Positions 1 through 6,091 of a stretch of 10,216 nt of DNA are shown in pieces. Numbering within the stretch: position 1 is the first letter of the stretch; the number at the start of each line of letters is the position of its first letter. This stretch comes from JBARCX01 sp049794535 (GTDB taxonomy: Bacteria; Pseudomonadota; Gammaproteobacteria; Xanthomonadales; Rhodanobacteraceae), in the NCBI GenBank assembly GCA_049794535.1, contig JBARCX010000357.1, positions 1 to 10,216 of the forward strand, written 5' to 3'. The notes under the pieces are model-generated. The model did not search any database, was not told the origin of the DNA, and was given only the letters and a program-made list of their open reading frames with translations. Position numbers and translations under genes: made by a program.

Positions 1-33
1 CGCACGGATCTGTTCGACCATCGCTGCGCTCAT
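1..33 (-). CDS. Start of a probable BolA-family gene (partial)
   Basis: Only the first eleven codons are in the window, reading MSAAMVEQIRA on the minus strand; the gene runs off the left edge. Its ATG shares the ATGA overlap with the stop codon of the yciI-like gene, so the two are translationally coupled. A second possible ATG lies four codons in, at position 21. BolA proteins of this group commonly begin with a short stretch ending in an Ile-Arg pair, and a bolA gene often follows a yciI-type gene in Xanthomonadales as I recall. BolA proteins work with monothiol glutaredoxins in iron-sulfur handling and stress regulation. The existence of a coupled downstream gene is well supported; the BolA identity rests on gene order and eleven residues, so it is tentative. 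Confidence 0.45.
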   Translation of the reverse strand, partial: MSAAMVEQIRA

Positions 34-335
34 GCGGCCGGCAACGTCTTGCGGAACGGCCGGATCGTTACTTCACGGTAGACGTTGGCCGCTACGTAGG
101 GGTCGGCTTTCGCCCAGATCTCGGCGTCAGCCTGGGAGGGAAACTCGGCAACGATCATGCTGCCAGTGAACCCCGCCGACCCGGGATTTTCAGACTCGAT
201 GGCCGGAAATGGGCCAGCCAGCAGCATGCGCCCCTCGTCCTGCAACTGATTCAGGCGCTCCAGATGCGCGGCGCGAGCCGCCAGGCGGCGCTCCAGCGAA
301 TCGGGATGATCCAGGGCGATGATGGCGTACCACAT
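30..335 (-). CDS. YciI-family protein
   Basis: A 101-residue protein starting MWYAIIALD, the usual length of the stand-alone YciI family, which has a dimeric ferredoxin-like alpha/beta fold. Visible family features are the N-terminal beta strand, the helix with His24 (RAAHLERL), the segment EGRMLLAGPFP at 35-44, and WAKADPY at 74-80 with the conserved Asp-Pro pair at 78-79. His and Asp in these positions are the suspected active-site residues of the family, but the cellular role is not established. The reading frame stays open upstream to 422, but I chose the ATG at 335 because the homologous core begins there and GGAG lies seven bases before it (343-346 on the plus strand). It overlaps the next minus-strand gene by ATGA, suggesting a yciI-bolA operon. 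Confidence 0.85.
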   Translation of the reverse strand: MWYAIIALDHPDSLERRLAARAAHLERLNQLQDEGRMLLAGPFPAIESENPGSAGFTGSMIVAEFPSQADAEIWAKADPYVAANVYREVTIRPFRKTLPAA

Positions 336-411
336 GCGAAGACTCCGGCTTGGGCAATCCGTGATCTTAACCGACGGTGCCGTTGCGAGCGACGCAAAAC
401 CCGTGTTTTTG

Positions 412-439
412 CGGTATCGCAAGACCGGTATCGCAAGAC
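412..439. repeat. Perfect 14-bp tandem direct repeat
   Basis: CGGTATCGCAAGAC occurs twice with no gap, at 412-425 and 426-439. The core GGTATCGC (413-420 and 427-434) returns once more in inverted orientation as GCGATACC at 472-479. The repeats lie 77 to 104 bases upstream of the chosen yciI-like start, where its promoter would be expected. They could be a binding-site array for a regulator or simply a recent small duplication. Confidence 0.9.
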
Positions 440-650
440 ATGCCCCAGCGCGTGACTGATAAATGTCACCCGCGATACCTGACGTCAGCCCCTGCCTGCC
501 GCGCGCCGATCAGCGAAGTATGCGCATCGGGCACTGAGCACTCCCCCGCCTCCGCTATGCGGGGCCCCCCATGGCCTTTAACCCGCCACTCAACGGCTAC
601 AGGCGGCCCATATAGGCCATCAGTCATGTTGCATACAGGGCATTCGCTTG

Positions 651-678
651 TTGACAGCTCAAAAGTCAGTGCTATAGT
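651..678 (+). promoter_or_regulatory. Sigma-70 promoter of the ytrA-ABC operon
   Basis: A perfect -35 box TTGACA (651-656) and a -10 box TATAGT (673-678, five of six matches) are separated by 16 bp, giving a leader of about 35 bases before the ATG at 721. A strong Shine-Dalgarno AAGGGAG (708-714) follows. AGTG (668-671) and CACT (680-683) form a dyad with 8 bases between, straddling the -10 box. YtrA-type GntR proteins usually repress their own operon, so this dyad is a plausible operator; that is inference. Confidence 0.8.
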
Positions 679-720
679 TCACTACAACACCGGTCCACGA
701 GATCACTAAGGGAGAAGACC

Positions 721-1116
721 ATGAAAGCGCAACTCTCAAACATCACGACTTACACCCCCGTCCTGCATAACGACGTTCACACCTCGGCCTACGTGCCTGC
801 ACAAAAAGTGGTGTCGTTCATCGCAGCCATCCTGTTCACCTCGGTCAGCCTGATCGCCCTGTCCTCCGGCGCGCATCGGACAACGCCAGTCACCGAGATC
901 AACGGCACCAAGGTGATCAATCTGGCTCCGGTCCAAGTACGCCCTAGCGCGATGGAATTGCGCGCCGCCGAGTTGCTCACCGATGCTGACATCCCTGCTG
1001 CTATCTCATGGGCATCGCACGGGGCGGAAATCGATGCAAGCTTGCTCGGGGCGCAGCTGGCCATGCCCTACTATTCGTTCGGCAATAAGTTCGGCCGAAT
1101 CAGCAGCAAGGAATAA
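721..1116 (+). CDS. Small single-pass membrane protein of unknown function
   Basis: A 131-residue protein that I do not recognise. Residues 1-28 are polar, 30-50 form one hydrophobic helix (core VVSFIAAILF), and about 80 residues follow. With Lys29 before the helix and no clear cleavage site, an N-in, C-out anchor is likely, which would place the C-terminal part in the periplasm. That part contains INLAPVQVRPS (66-76), a proline/valine-rich motif, then an amphipathic Ala/Leu-rich segment. It is the first gene after a strong promoter and AAGGGAG ribosome site, and only three bases separate its stop from the GntR start, so it is co-expressed with the regulator and ABC transporter. It may be an accessory or sensor subunit of that transporter. 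The reading frame is secure; the role is unknown. Confidence 0.85.
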   Translation: MKAQLSNITTYTPVLHNDVHTSAYVPAQKVVSFIAAILFTSVSLIALSSGAHRTTPVTEINGTKVINLAPVQVRPSAMELRAAELLTDADIPAAISWASHGAEIDASLLGAQLAMPYYSFGNKFGRISSKE

Positions 1117-1119
1117 CGT

Positions 1120-1500
1120 ATGACCATTACCTGGAACGACAGCGTCCCGATCTACCGCCAACTGCGCGAACGCGTTGTGGCGATGATCCTGGACGGCGCC
1201 TTGAACGAGGGCGACCCGCTGCCGTCAGTACGCCAGGTGGCCGCGGATTTCCAAATCAATCCGCTGACCGTATCGAAGGCGTATCAGGAACTGGTCGACG
1301 ATCAACTGGTGGAAAAACGGAGGGGGCTGGGCATGTTCGTCAACGATGGAGCCCGCGAGGCGCTGCTCAAATCCGAGCGCGAGCGCTTTCTGCGAGAAGA
1401 GTGGCCGGTACTGTTCGCCCGGCTGCAACGCCTCGGACTGGATCTGAAAACGCTACTGCGTGAAGCGCAGACAGACACAGATACGGAGAAAAAATCATGA
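1120..1500 (+). CDS. GntR-family transcriptional regulator, YtrA subfamily
   Basis: A 126-residue regulator. Residues 1-76 form the GntR winged helix-turn-helix: the opening VPIYRQLRERV, the helix-turn-helix segment LPSVRQVAADF followed by NPLTVSKAYQEL, and the wing EKRRGLGMFV (65-74). Only about 50 residues follow, mainly helical, instead of the large effector domains of FadR or HutC types; this short tail defines the YtrA subfamily. Such regulators usually repress the operon they sit in, typically next to ABC transporter genes, as here. The likely operator is the dyad over the -10 box at 668-683. Ribosome site AAGGA (1108-1112) lies inside the end of the preceding gene, and the stop overlaps the ATPase start by ATGA, so translation is coupled on both sides. 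The ligand or signal cannot be read from the sequence. Confidence 0.93.
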   Translation: MTITWNDSVPIYRQLRERVVAMILDGALNEGDPLPSVRQVAADFQINPLTVSKAYQELVDDQLVEKRRGLGMFVNDGAREALLKSERERFLREEWPVLFARLQRLGLDLKTLLREAQTDTDTEKKS

Positions 1501-2354
1501 CTGCGGTGATCACAGCCAGCGGCTTAAGCAAGCGCTACAAGGCCACCGCCGCACTGGACGACGTGAGCTTCCGGATCGAATCCGGGCGCATCGTCGGCCT
1601 GATCGGCCCCAACGGTGCCGGCAAAACCACCGCGCTGAAAGCCATTCTCGGGCTGACCGATTTCCAGGGCGACCTCAACGTACTTGGTTTCGACCCGCGC
1701 AAGCAGCGCGACAAGCTGATGGAACAGGTCTGCTTCATCGCCGACGTGGCGGTGCTACCGCGCTGGATTCGGGTACGCGAAGCCGTCGACTTCGTTGCCA
1801 ACGTGCACCCACGTTTCAATCGCCAGAAATGCGAAGCCTTTCTGGCACGCACCAAGCTCACCCCCGATCAACGCGTACGGCAGATGTCCAAGGGCATGAT
1901 CGTGCAGTTACACCTGGCCCTGGTGATGGCGATCGACGCCCGCCTGCTGGTACTGGACGAACCGACGCTGGGCCTGGACATCCTCTATCGCAAGCAGTTC
2001 TACCAGAGTCTGTTGGAGGACTATTTCGACGAGAACAAGACGATCATCGTCACCACCCACCAGGTTGAGGAAGTCGAACACATCCTCACTGACCTGATGT
2101 TTATCCGCGATGGAAAAATCGTCCTCGACTCGGATATGGATGCTGTCGGTGAGCGTTTCGCCGAAGTGATGGTGAATCCCGACCATGTTGCCGCCGCCCG
2201 CCAGCTCAAGCCGTTGGACGAGCGCCAAGTGTTCGGCAAGAGCATTTTTCTGTTCGACGGTGCGGACCGCACCACGCTGGAGGCGCTCGGCGAAATCCGC
2301 CGCCCCTCCGTCAGCGATCTGTTCGTCGCCACCATGAAGGGAACCTACGCATGA
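1497..2354 (+). CDS. ABC transporter ATP-binding protein (YtrB-like)
   Basis: A 285-residue ATPase subunit of an ABC-2 type system. Walker A is GPNGAGKTT (37-45), Walker B LLVLDEP (150-156) with catalytic Glu155, D-loop LGLD (158-161) and switch His188 (TTHQVEE). The signature is MSKGM (130-134) rather than LSGGQ, a variant common in YtrB/YhcG-like ATPases. The usual Q-loop glutamine is not evident: the segment reads CFIADVAVLPRW (79-90). About 75 residues after the nucleotide-binding core form a C-terminal extension. The ATG overlaps the regulator's stop and the gene's own stop overlaps the permease ATG, both as ATGA. GGAG at 1485-1488 is the ribosome site. It should pair with the permease that follows; the substrate is unknown. 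B. subtilis YtrB-type systems respond to cell-envelope stress, which is suggestive only. Confidence 0.95.
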   Translation: MTAVITASGLSKRYKATAALDDVSFRIESGRIVGLIGPNGAGKTTALKAILGLTDFQGDLNVLGFDPRKQRDKLMEQVCFIADVAVLPRWIRVREAVDFVANVHPRFNRQKCEAFLARTKLTPDQRVRQMSKGMIVQLHLALVMAIDARLLVLDEPTLGLDILYRKQFYQSLLEDYFDENKTIIVTTHQVEEVEHILTDLMFIRDGKIVLDSDMDAVGERFAEVMVNPDHVAAARQLKPLDERQVFGKSIFLFDGADRTTLEALGEIRRPSVSDLFVATMKGTYA

Positions 2355-3322
2355 AAACCTTCTATTGGCTCGTGAAGCGCGAGTTATGGGAACACCGTGG
2401 CGGCTTTTTCTGGGCGCCTGTGATTACCAGCTGCGTATTCCTGCTGTTGAACCTGATGGGCATCGTTGCCGGTGAAGTATGGGGCGGGCAGCACGGCTTC
2501 TGCATGGGTCTGTGCAGCGATGGAAACAGCATGCACATGCTGGTCAACGAACTGAACCAGCAATCCATGGATAAAGTGGGCGCGGGGCTGGACCTGGTGA
2601 TGTACTCCACCACGGCGATCGTCGGCATGGTGCTGGGCTTCGTGGTGTTCTTTTACTGCTTAGGCGCGCTTTATGACGACCGTCGTGACCGCAGCTTGCT
2701 GTTCTGGAAATCTCTGCCGATATCCGACTCCGCCACGGTGTTGTCCAAAGTGGTGGCCGCGACGATCGTCGCTCCGTTCATCGCAGTGATCTGCGGCATA
2801 CTCGCCGGCATCACGATGCTGCTGATGTTTGCCATCACGCTGTCTTTCCATGGTGCCGGCGTATGGCATCTGCTAACCCTGGCGCACCCCGTGCAAGTCA
2901 TCGTCAACATGGTGGGCTCGATCCCGCTGTACCTGTTGTGGGCACTGCCGAGCGTAGGCTGGCTGATGCTTTGCTCCGCCTGGGCACGTAGCAAACCGTT
3001 CCTGTGGGCCTTGGTACTGCCTGTAGGCACCGGCATCGTGATCGGCTGGTTCAACCTGCTGGGCACCATGGATGTTCCAAACACATGGTACTGGCGCGAT
3101 GTGTTTGCCCGCATCCTACTCAGCGTGTTCCCGGGTGGGTGGATGGCCGAAGGCATGCGCATGCATCACTTTGACCTGAACTCGGAACATGCGATGGACG
3201 TCTTGAGCGTAGGCCACGCCTACACCGTACTGGCCTCGCCCAATATCTGGATCGGTGTCATAGCGGGTGCTGCCATGCTCGCCGGTGCCATCTGGTTCCG
3301 CCGCTGGCGCGATGACAGCTGA
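2351..3322 (+). CDS. ABC-2 type transporter permease subunit
   Basis: A 323-residue inner-membrane protein with about six hydrophobic segments, near residues 21-41, 86-106, 133-163, 183-210, 214-236 and 298-316. It opens with FYWLVKRELWEHRGGFF, the amphipathic interface helix typical of ABC-2 permeases, and carries LYDDRRDRSLLFWKSLPIS (107-125), the cytoplasmic motif after the second helix that this family uses in contacting the ATPase. A loop of about 45 residues between helices 1 and 2 contains two cysteines (Cys51, Cys55) and faces the periplasm in the expected topology. It overlaps the ATPase stop by ATGA, and no second permease is present, so the transporter probably works as a permease homodimer with two ATPases, unless the small membrane protein at 721 contributes. 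Substrate unknown. Confidence 0.93.
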   Translation: MKTFYWLVKRELWEHRGGFFWAPVITSCVFLLLNLMGIVAGEVWGGQHGFCMGLCSDGNSMHMLVNELNQQSMDKVGAGLDLVMYSTTAIVGMVLGFVVFFYCLGALYDDRRDRSLLFWKSLPISDSATVLSKVVAATIVAPFIAVICGILAGITMLLMFAITLSFHGAGVWHLLTLAHPVQVIVNMVGSIPLYLLWALPSVGWLMLCSAWARSKPFLWALVLPVGTGIVIGWFNLLGTMDVPNTWYWRDVFARILLSVFPGGWMAEGMRMHHFDLNSEHAMDVLSVGHAYTVLASPNIWIGVIAGAAMLAGAIWFRRWRDDS

Positions 3323-3333
3323 GCAGTAACAAC

Positions 3334-3366
3334 GGTATGGGTCTACTAGCAACATCGACCCATACC
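3334..3366 (+). terminator. Hairpin terminator after the ytrA-ABC operon
   Basis: A perfect 10-bp stem, GGTATGGGTC (3334-3343) with GACCCATACC (3357-3366), and a 13-base loop begins 12 bases after the permease stop. It is followed by TATTT, a short T-rich stretch, so termination may be incomplete. Confidence 0.7.
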
Positions 3367-3415
3367 TATTTCATCTCCCCCATTCCATCTCGCCAAACCT
3401 TGTCTAGGACATGAC

Positions 3416-3982
3416 ATGAAAGCCCATCACCTTGCCTGCTTGCTCCTGCTGCCAGCGATGTTGATCGGTTGCGACGGGCACTCCGACCACAACCTCGGGA
3501 CAAGAGACTCCATCGACCTCGATGACGGCGTGGCGGTGATACGTGTATCGGGCCAGCCCAACGCACAAATCACCGCCAGCGGTGATCTCAGCATTGATGA
3601 CAAGCCCGTCACGCTCACGTCGGCCCAGCAGGATTTGTTCAAGCAGTACTACGCTGGAACATCCAAGTTGCACGATGCAGGTATCGCTACCGGTAAAGCC
3701 GGTGCCGGCATAGCCGCTCATGCGCTCGGCAGCGTGGTCTCCGGCTTGGCACACGGCACGCCAGACAACATCGGCCCTGAGATCCAGGCGCGTGCGAAGG
3801 CAATCACGGATCAGGTGGTATTGATCTGCGATGACCTCGACCAGATACGTTCCACCCAAGATGCCATTGCCGGACAACTCGCCGTCTTCCGCCCATATGC
3901 CACGCTCACCGTCGACAAGATAGCCAAGTGTCGCGAGGGTGCAAAAGAAGCGAGTCAGTCCATGGCTGGCGCCCATCAGTAG
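3416..3982 (+). CDS. Lipoprotein resembling the DUF2884/YggN family
   Basis: A 188-residue protein with a lipoprotein signal: charged MKAHH, hydrophobic 6-17 and lipobox LIGC with the lipidated Cys19. Asp20 follows the cysteine; in E. coli an Asp there retains lipoproteins in the inner membrane, so this one may stay there. Residues 52-80 (ITASGDLSIDDKPVTLTSAQ and the following QYY segment) resemble the opening block of DUF2884/YggN proteins, and the CDDL...STQDAIAGQL stretch near 138-155 recalls their C-terminal end. The match is from memory and partial; this protein is shorter than E. coli YggN. A Gly/Ala-rich segment lies at 91-115, and Cys138 and Cys172 could form a disulfide if periplasmic. 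AGGA (3406-3409) lies six bases before the ATG. It follows the operon hairpin, so it may have its own promoter, which I could not identify. Confidence 0.85.
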   Translation: MKAHHLACLLLLPAMLIGCDGHSDHNLGTRDSIDLDDGVAVIRVSGQPNAQITASGDLSIDDKPVTLTSAQQDLFKQYYAGTSKLHDAGIATGKAGAGIAAHALGSVVSGLAHGTPDNIGPEIQARAKAITDQVVLICDDLDQIRSTQDAIAGQLAVFRPYATLTVDKIAKCREGAKEASQSMAGAHQ

Positions 3983-4111
3983 CCCATCCATCGTTTGAGT
4001 CAGCTATCACTACGCTGCCATCAGATGCCTGGTCGCTATGGCGTCAAACCTAGTAAGAACCCGTTCGCTGATAAGCGTCTGCTCAAGTCATCACTCATTG
4101 GATACGCTCCC

Positions 4112-4492
4112 ATGCGCAGAAACTTTCTCCAGTCTCTATTCATCGCACTGCTACTTCCACTTGCTTTAGGGGTTGCTGCAAAGGACTCCACTGGAATGGA
4201 AAGCTATGTGGGAACCTGGCAACTGGCTAATGTCCCCGGTTCGACCGATCTGACCGTGACTACCAGTTCCGTATCACCTCAGCTCAAGCTAGCGCTACCT
4301 GAAAACATGACGCTTCTCAGCGGGCAAACGGTCTTGTTGGATCGCGTTGACACTGCCACGTTCCGCGCCACAGACAAGTCGGGTGTGGTCGTTCAGTTCA
4401 GCCTTAAATCGTCGGGGCATGCCGAATTGACCATGAAAAGTAGCAAGCCAGGCGTATGGCAATATTTCGATACGGATCTCACACGCCTGTAA
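4112..4492 (+). CDS. Small secreted protein of unknown function
   Basis: A 126-residue protein with a clear Sec signal peptide: MRRN, a hydrophobic stretch at 9-21, and a probable cleavage after Val-Ala-Ala at 23. The mature part of about 103 residues begins KDSTGMESYVGTW and is rich in Thr, Ser, Val and Leu in alternating patterns, suggesting a beta-rich fold. It has no cysteines and no catalytic motif that I recognise. The frame is open back to a TTG at 3995, but I chose the ATG at 4112 because the signal peptide begins exactly there; only a weak GGA (4100-4102) precedes it. It has the same orientation as the lipoprotein upstream, 129 bp away, and is closed by the strong hairpin at 4518-4555. 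Its function is unknown. Confidence 0.75.
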   Translation: MRRNFLQSLFIALLLPLALGVAAKDSTGMESYVGTWQLANVPGSTDLTVTTSSVSPQLKLALPENMTLLSGQTVLLDRVDTATFRATDKSGVVVQFSLKSSGHAELTMKSSKPGVWQYFDTDLTRL

Positions 4493-4517
4493 GAATCCAC
4501 GAAACGCCAGGTAATCA

Positions 4518-4555
4518 AAACAATGAAGGGGCGCCTCAGCACCCCTTCATTGTTT
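4518..4555. terminator. Bidirectional intrinsic terminator
   Basis: A perfect 14-bp stem, AAACAATGAAGGGG (4518-4531) with CCCCTTCATTGTTT (4542-4555), and a 10-base loop sits between the convergent secreted-protein gene and fumC. The A/T ends of the stem supply a U-rich tail on either strand, so it can end transcription from both sides. Confidence 0.9.
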
Positions 4556-4573
4556 CCATCCGTTACGAGTCAA

Positions 4574-5956
4574 TTACTCGCCGTGAATGCCACCCTTGGT
4601 CAGCGCCATCGGATCGAGCAGCTTCTTCAGTTCCACTTTCGAAAGCCCTGTGGTTTCGAGTGCAACATCCATGATCGGACGCTTCTCTTTGTAGGCTTTC
4701 TTGGCGGTAGCCGCGCCCTTCTCATAACCAATGACCGGGTTGAGCGCGGTCACCAGGATCGGATTCATCGCCAACGCTTCGTTGACACGCGTCGTGTTGA
4801 CCTTGAATCCAGCGATGGCCTTGTCGGCCAGCAGAACACTTACGTTGGCGAGGATGTCGATCGATTGCAGCAGGTTGTAGGCAATCATCGGCAGCATCAC
4901 GTTGAGCTGGAAGTTGCCGGACTGGCCACCGATGGTGATCGCCGCATCGTTGCCGATCACCTGCGCGGCGACCATCGCCGTCGCCTCGGGAATCACCGGA
5001 TTCACCTTGCCCGGCATGATCGACGAACCCGGCTGCAGCGCCGGCAATTCGATTTCACCCAAACCCGCCAAGGGGCCTGAGTTCATCCAGCGTAGATCGT
5101 TGGCGATCTTCATCAACGCCACGGCCAACGTCTTGAGCGCACCTGATAGTTCCACCGCGGCATCCTGCGATGCCATACCTTCAAAATAGTTGGCCGCCGA
5201 CTCGAAGCGCACACCGGTGAGCTTTTTCAGCTCCTTCGCTACCGCCGGGCCGAACCTTGGATCGGCATTGATGCCGGTACCGACGGCGGTGCCGCCCTGT
5301 GGCAGCCGACGCATGCGCTTCAAGGCATCTTCGATGCGCTCGATCGCCGAGCCGATCTGCGCAGCCCAACCGGACAGTTCTTGTCCGAACGTCACCGGCA
5401 TGGCATCCATCAGATGCGTGCGGCCGGTCTTGGGCGTGTTCTTCAATTCGCGGGCACGCTGATCAATGGTCTTTTTCAGATGCTTAAGCGCGGGCAGCAG
5501 TTGCTCGTGTGTGGTCAACGTGGCACTGACATGAATCGTCGTGGGGATCACGTCGTTCGAGCTCTGCCCGTAATTGACGTGATCGTTCGGATGCACCTTG
5601 GTACCAGCCTTCGCCGCAAGGTGAGCGATCACCTCGTTCGCATTCATATTGGTGCTGGTGCCCGAGCCTGTTTGAAACACATCAATCGGGAACTGGTTGT
5701 CGACGGCGCCATCGGCTACCTGTTGTGCCGCCTTGCGAATGGCCAGGGCCTGGCCTTTCTTGAGATAGCCCAACGCAAAGTTGGCCTCCGCAGCGGCGAT
5801 CTTGATCAGCCCTAATGCACGGATGAAAGCGCGCGGTAAATGCAGGCCGGAGATCGGGAAGTTATCAATCGCACGCTGGGTCTGTGCGCCATACAGAGCA
5901 TCGGCAGGTACCTTCAGTTCACCCATGCTGTCGTGCTCAATGCGGAACTTGCTCAT
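4574..5956 (-). CDS. fumC: Fumarate hydratase class II (FumC)
   Basis: A 460-residue enzyme of the aspartase/fumarase superfamily, close to the 467 residues of E. coli FumC. It converts fumarate and L-malate reversibly in the TCA cycle, in the cytoplasm, as an iron-free, oxygen-stable homotetramer. Conserved blocks are all present: TGSGTSTNMNANEV (96-109), SSND (132-135), GRTHLMDAMPV (178-188) with catalytic-region His181, and the superfamily signature GSSIMPGKVNP (310-320), whose Ser311 matches the mobile-loop catalytic Ser318 of E. coli. The start is supported by AGGAT eight bases upstream (minus strand) and by the standard N-terminus FRIEHDSMGELKVP. It runs alone, divergent from purB and convergent with the secreted-protein gene. 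No class I fumarase gene is in this window. The sequence appears intact. Confidence 0.98.
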   Translation of the reverse strand: MSKFRIEHDSMGELKVPADALYGAQTQRAIDNFPISGLHLPRAFIRALGLIKIAAAEANFALGYLKKGQALAIRKAAQQVADGAVDNQFPIDVFQTGSGTSTNMNANEVIAHLAAKAGTKVHPNDHVNYGQSSNDVIPTTIHVSATLTTHEQLLPALKHLKKTIDQRARELKNTPKTGRTHLMDAMPVTFGQELSGWAAQIGSAIERIEDALKRMRRLPQGGTAVGTGINADPRFGPAVAKELKKLTGVRFESAANYFEGMASQDAAVELSGALKTLAVALMKIANDLRWMNSGPLAGLGEIELPALQPGSSIMPGKVNPVIPEATAMVAAQVIGNDAAITIGGQSGNFQLNVMLPMIAYNLLQSIDILANVSVLLADKAIAGFKVNTTRVNEALAMNPILVTALNPVIGYEKGAATAKKAYKEKRPIMDVALETTGLSKVELKKLLDPMALTKGGIHGE

Positions 5957-5989
5957 GGATCACATCCTGTTGCGGGTCGTCATCGCAAG

Positions 5990-5995
5990 ACTATA
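5990..5995 (-). promoter_or_regulatory. Candidate -10 box of fumC
   Basis: TATAGT on the minus strand (five of six matches) would put the transcript start about 25-30 bases before the fumC ATG, leaving room for the AGGAT ribosome site. No good -35 box is seen at the proper distance, so this is a weak promoter, an activator-dependent one, or a chance match. Confidence 0.4.
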
Positions 5996-6032
5996 GAACT
6001 GTCCGTGTAAGCATCGCGACAAGCTCGTCGCG

Positions 6033-6060
6033 TCGGCATGCATCCTTCAGCATGTAAAAT
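6033..6060 (+). promoter_or_regulatory. Candidate promoter of purB
   Basis: TAAAAT (6055-6060, five of six matches to the -10 consensus) follows TCGGCA (6033-6038, four of six matches to -35) with a 16-bp spacer. The predicted leader is about 25 bases and contains GGAAG (6080-6084), seven bases before the purB ATG. No PurR-like operator was recognised. Confidence 0.45.
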
Positions 6061-6091
6061 GGAGCCCTTTCCCGATTCCGGAAGCTCCCCG

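Larger units (their letters stand above)
336..720. other. Intergenic region with dyads and tandem repeats
   Basis: About 385 bp between the divergent yciI-like gene and the ytrA operon with no convincing gene. It contains: a 7-bp dyad CGCAAAA (393-399) / TTTTGCG (407-413); a perfect 14-bp tandem repeat (412-439); a spaced dyad GTGAC (452-456) / GTCAC (465-469) with 8 bases between; an inverted copy of the repeat core, GCGATACC (472-479); a perfect 10-bp palindrome CTGACGTCAG (479-488); a GC hairpin CCCCGC (544-549) / GCGGGG (559-564); and the operon promoter at 651-678. Such density suggests a regulatory region serving both directions, but no known regulator site is recognised. Confidence 0.6.

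Noticed and set aside
336..422. Upstream extension of the yciI-like gene to 422
   Set aside because: The extra 29 residues are not part of the YciI fold and cross the first repeat; the ATG at 335 has a ribosome site and the family N-terminus.
452..469. GTGAC-N8-GTCAC as a CRP/Clp site
   Set aside because: CRP-type sites need GTGA-N6-TCAC; here the GTGA and TCAC halves are ten bases apart, so the spacing is wrong.
377..709. A 110-codon plus-strand frame in the yciI-ytrA intergenic region
   Set aside because: It has no ribosome site, runs through the repeats, dyads and operon promoter, and is compositionally unlike a protein.
1460..2068. A 202-codon frame overlapping the ABC ATPase in another plus frame
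   Set aside because: The ATPase frame carries all the ABC motifs; this alternative is Arg/Pro/His-rich, as expected for an out-of-frame reading of GC-rich DNA.
3995..4111. TTG-initiated extension of the secreted-protein gene
   Set aside because: It would bury the signal peptide 40 residues inside the protein; the ATG at 4112 begins exactly at the signal sequence.
4523..5080. A 185-codon plus-strand frame opposite the end of fumC
   Set aside because: It lies antisense to conserved FumC sequence, begins inside the bidirectional terminator, and its Arg/His-rich translation matches nothing.
6038..6091. Earlier ATG for purB at 6038
   Set aside because: The added 18 residues are absent from PurB proteins and include the candidate -10 box; the start at 6092 has a ribosome site.
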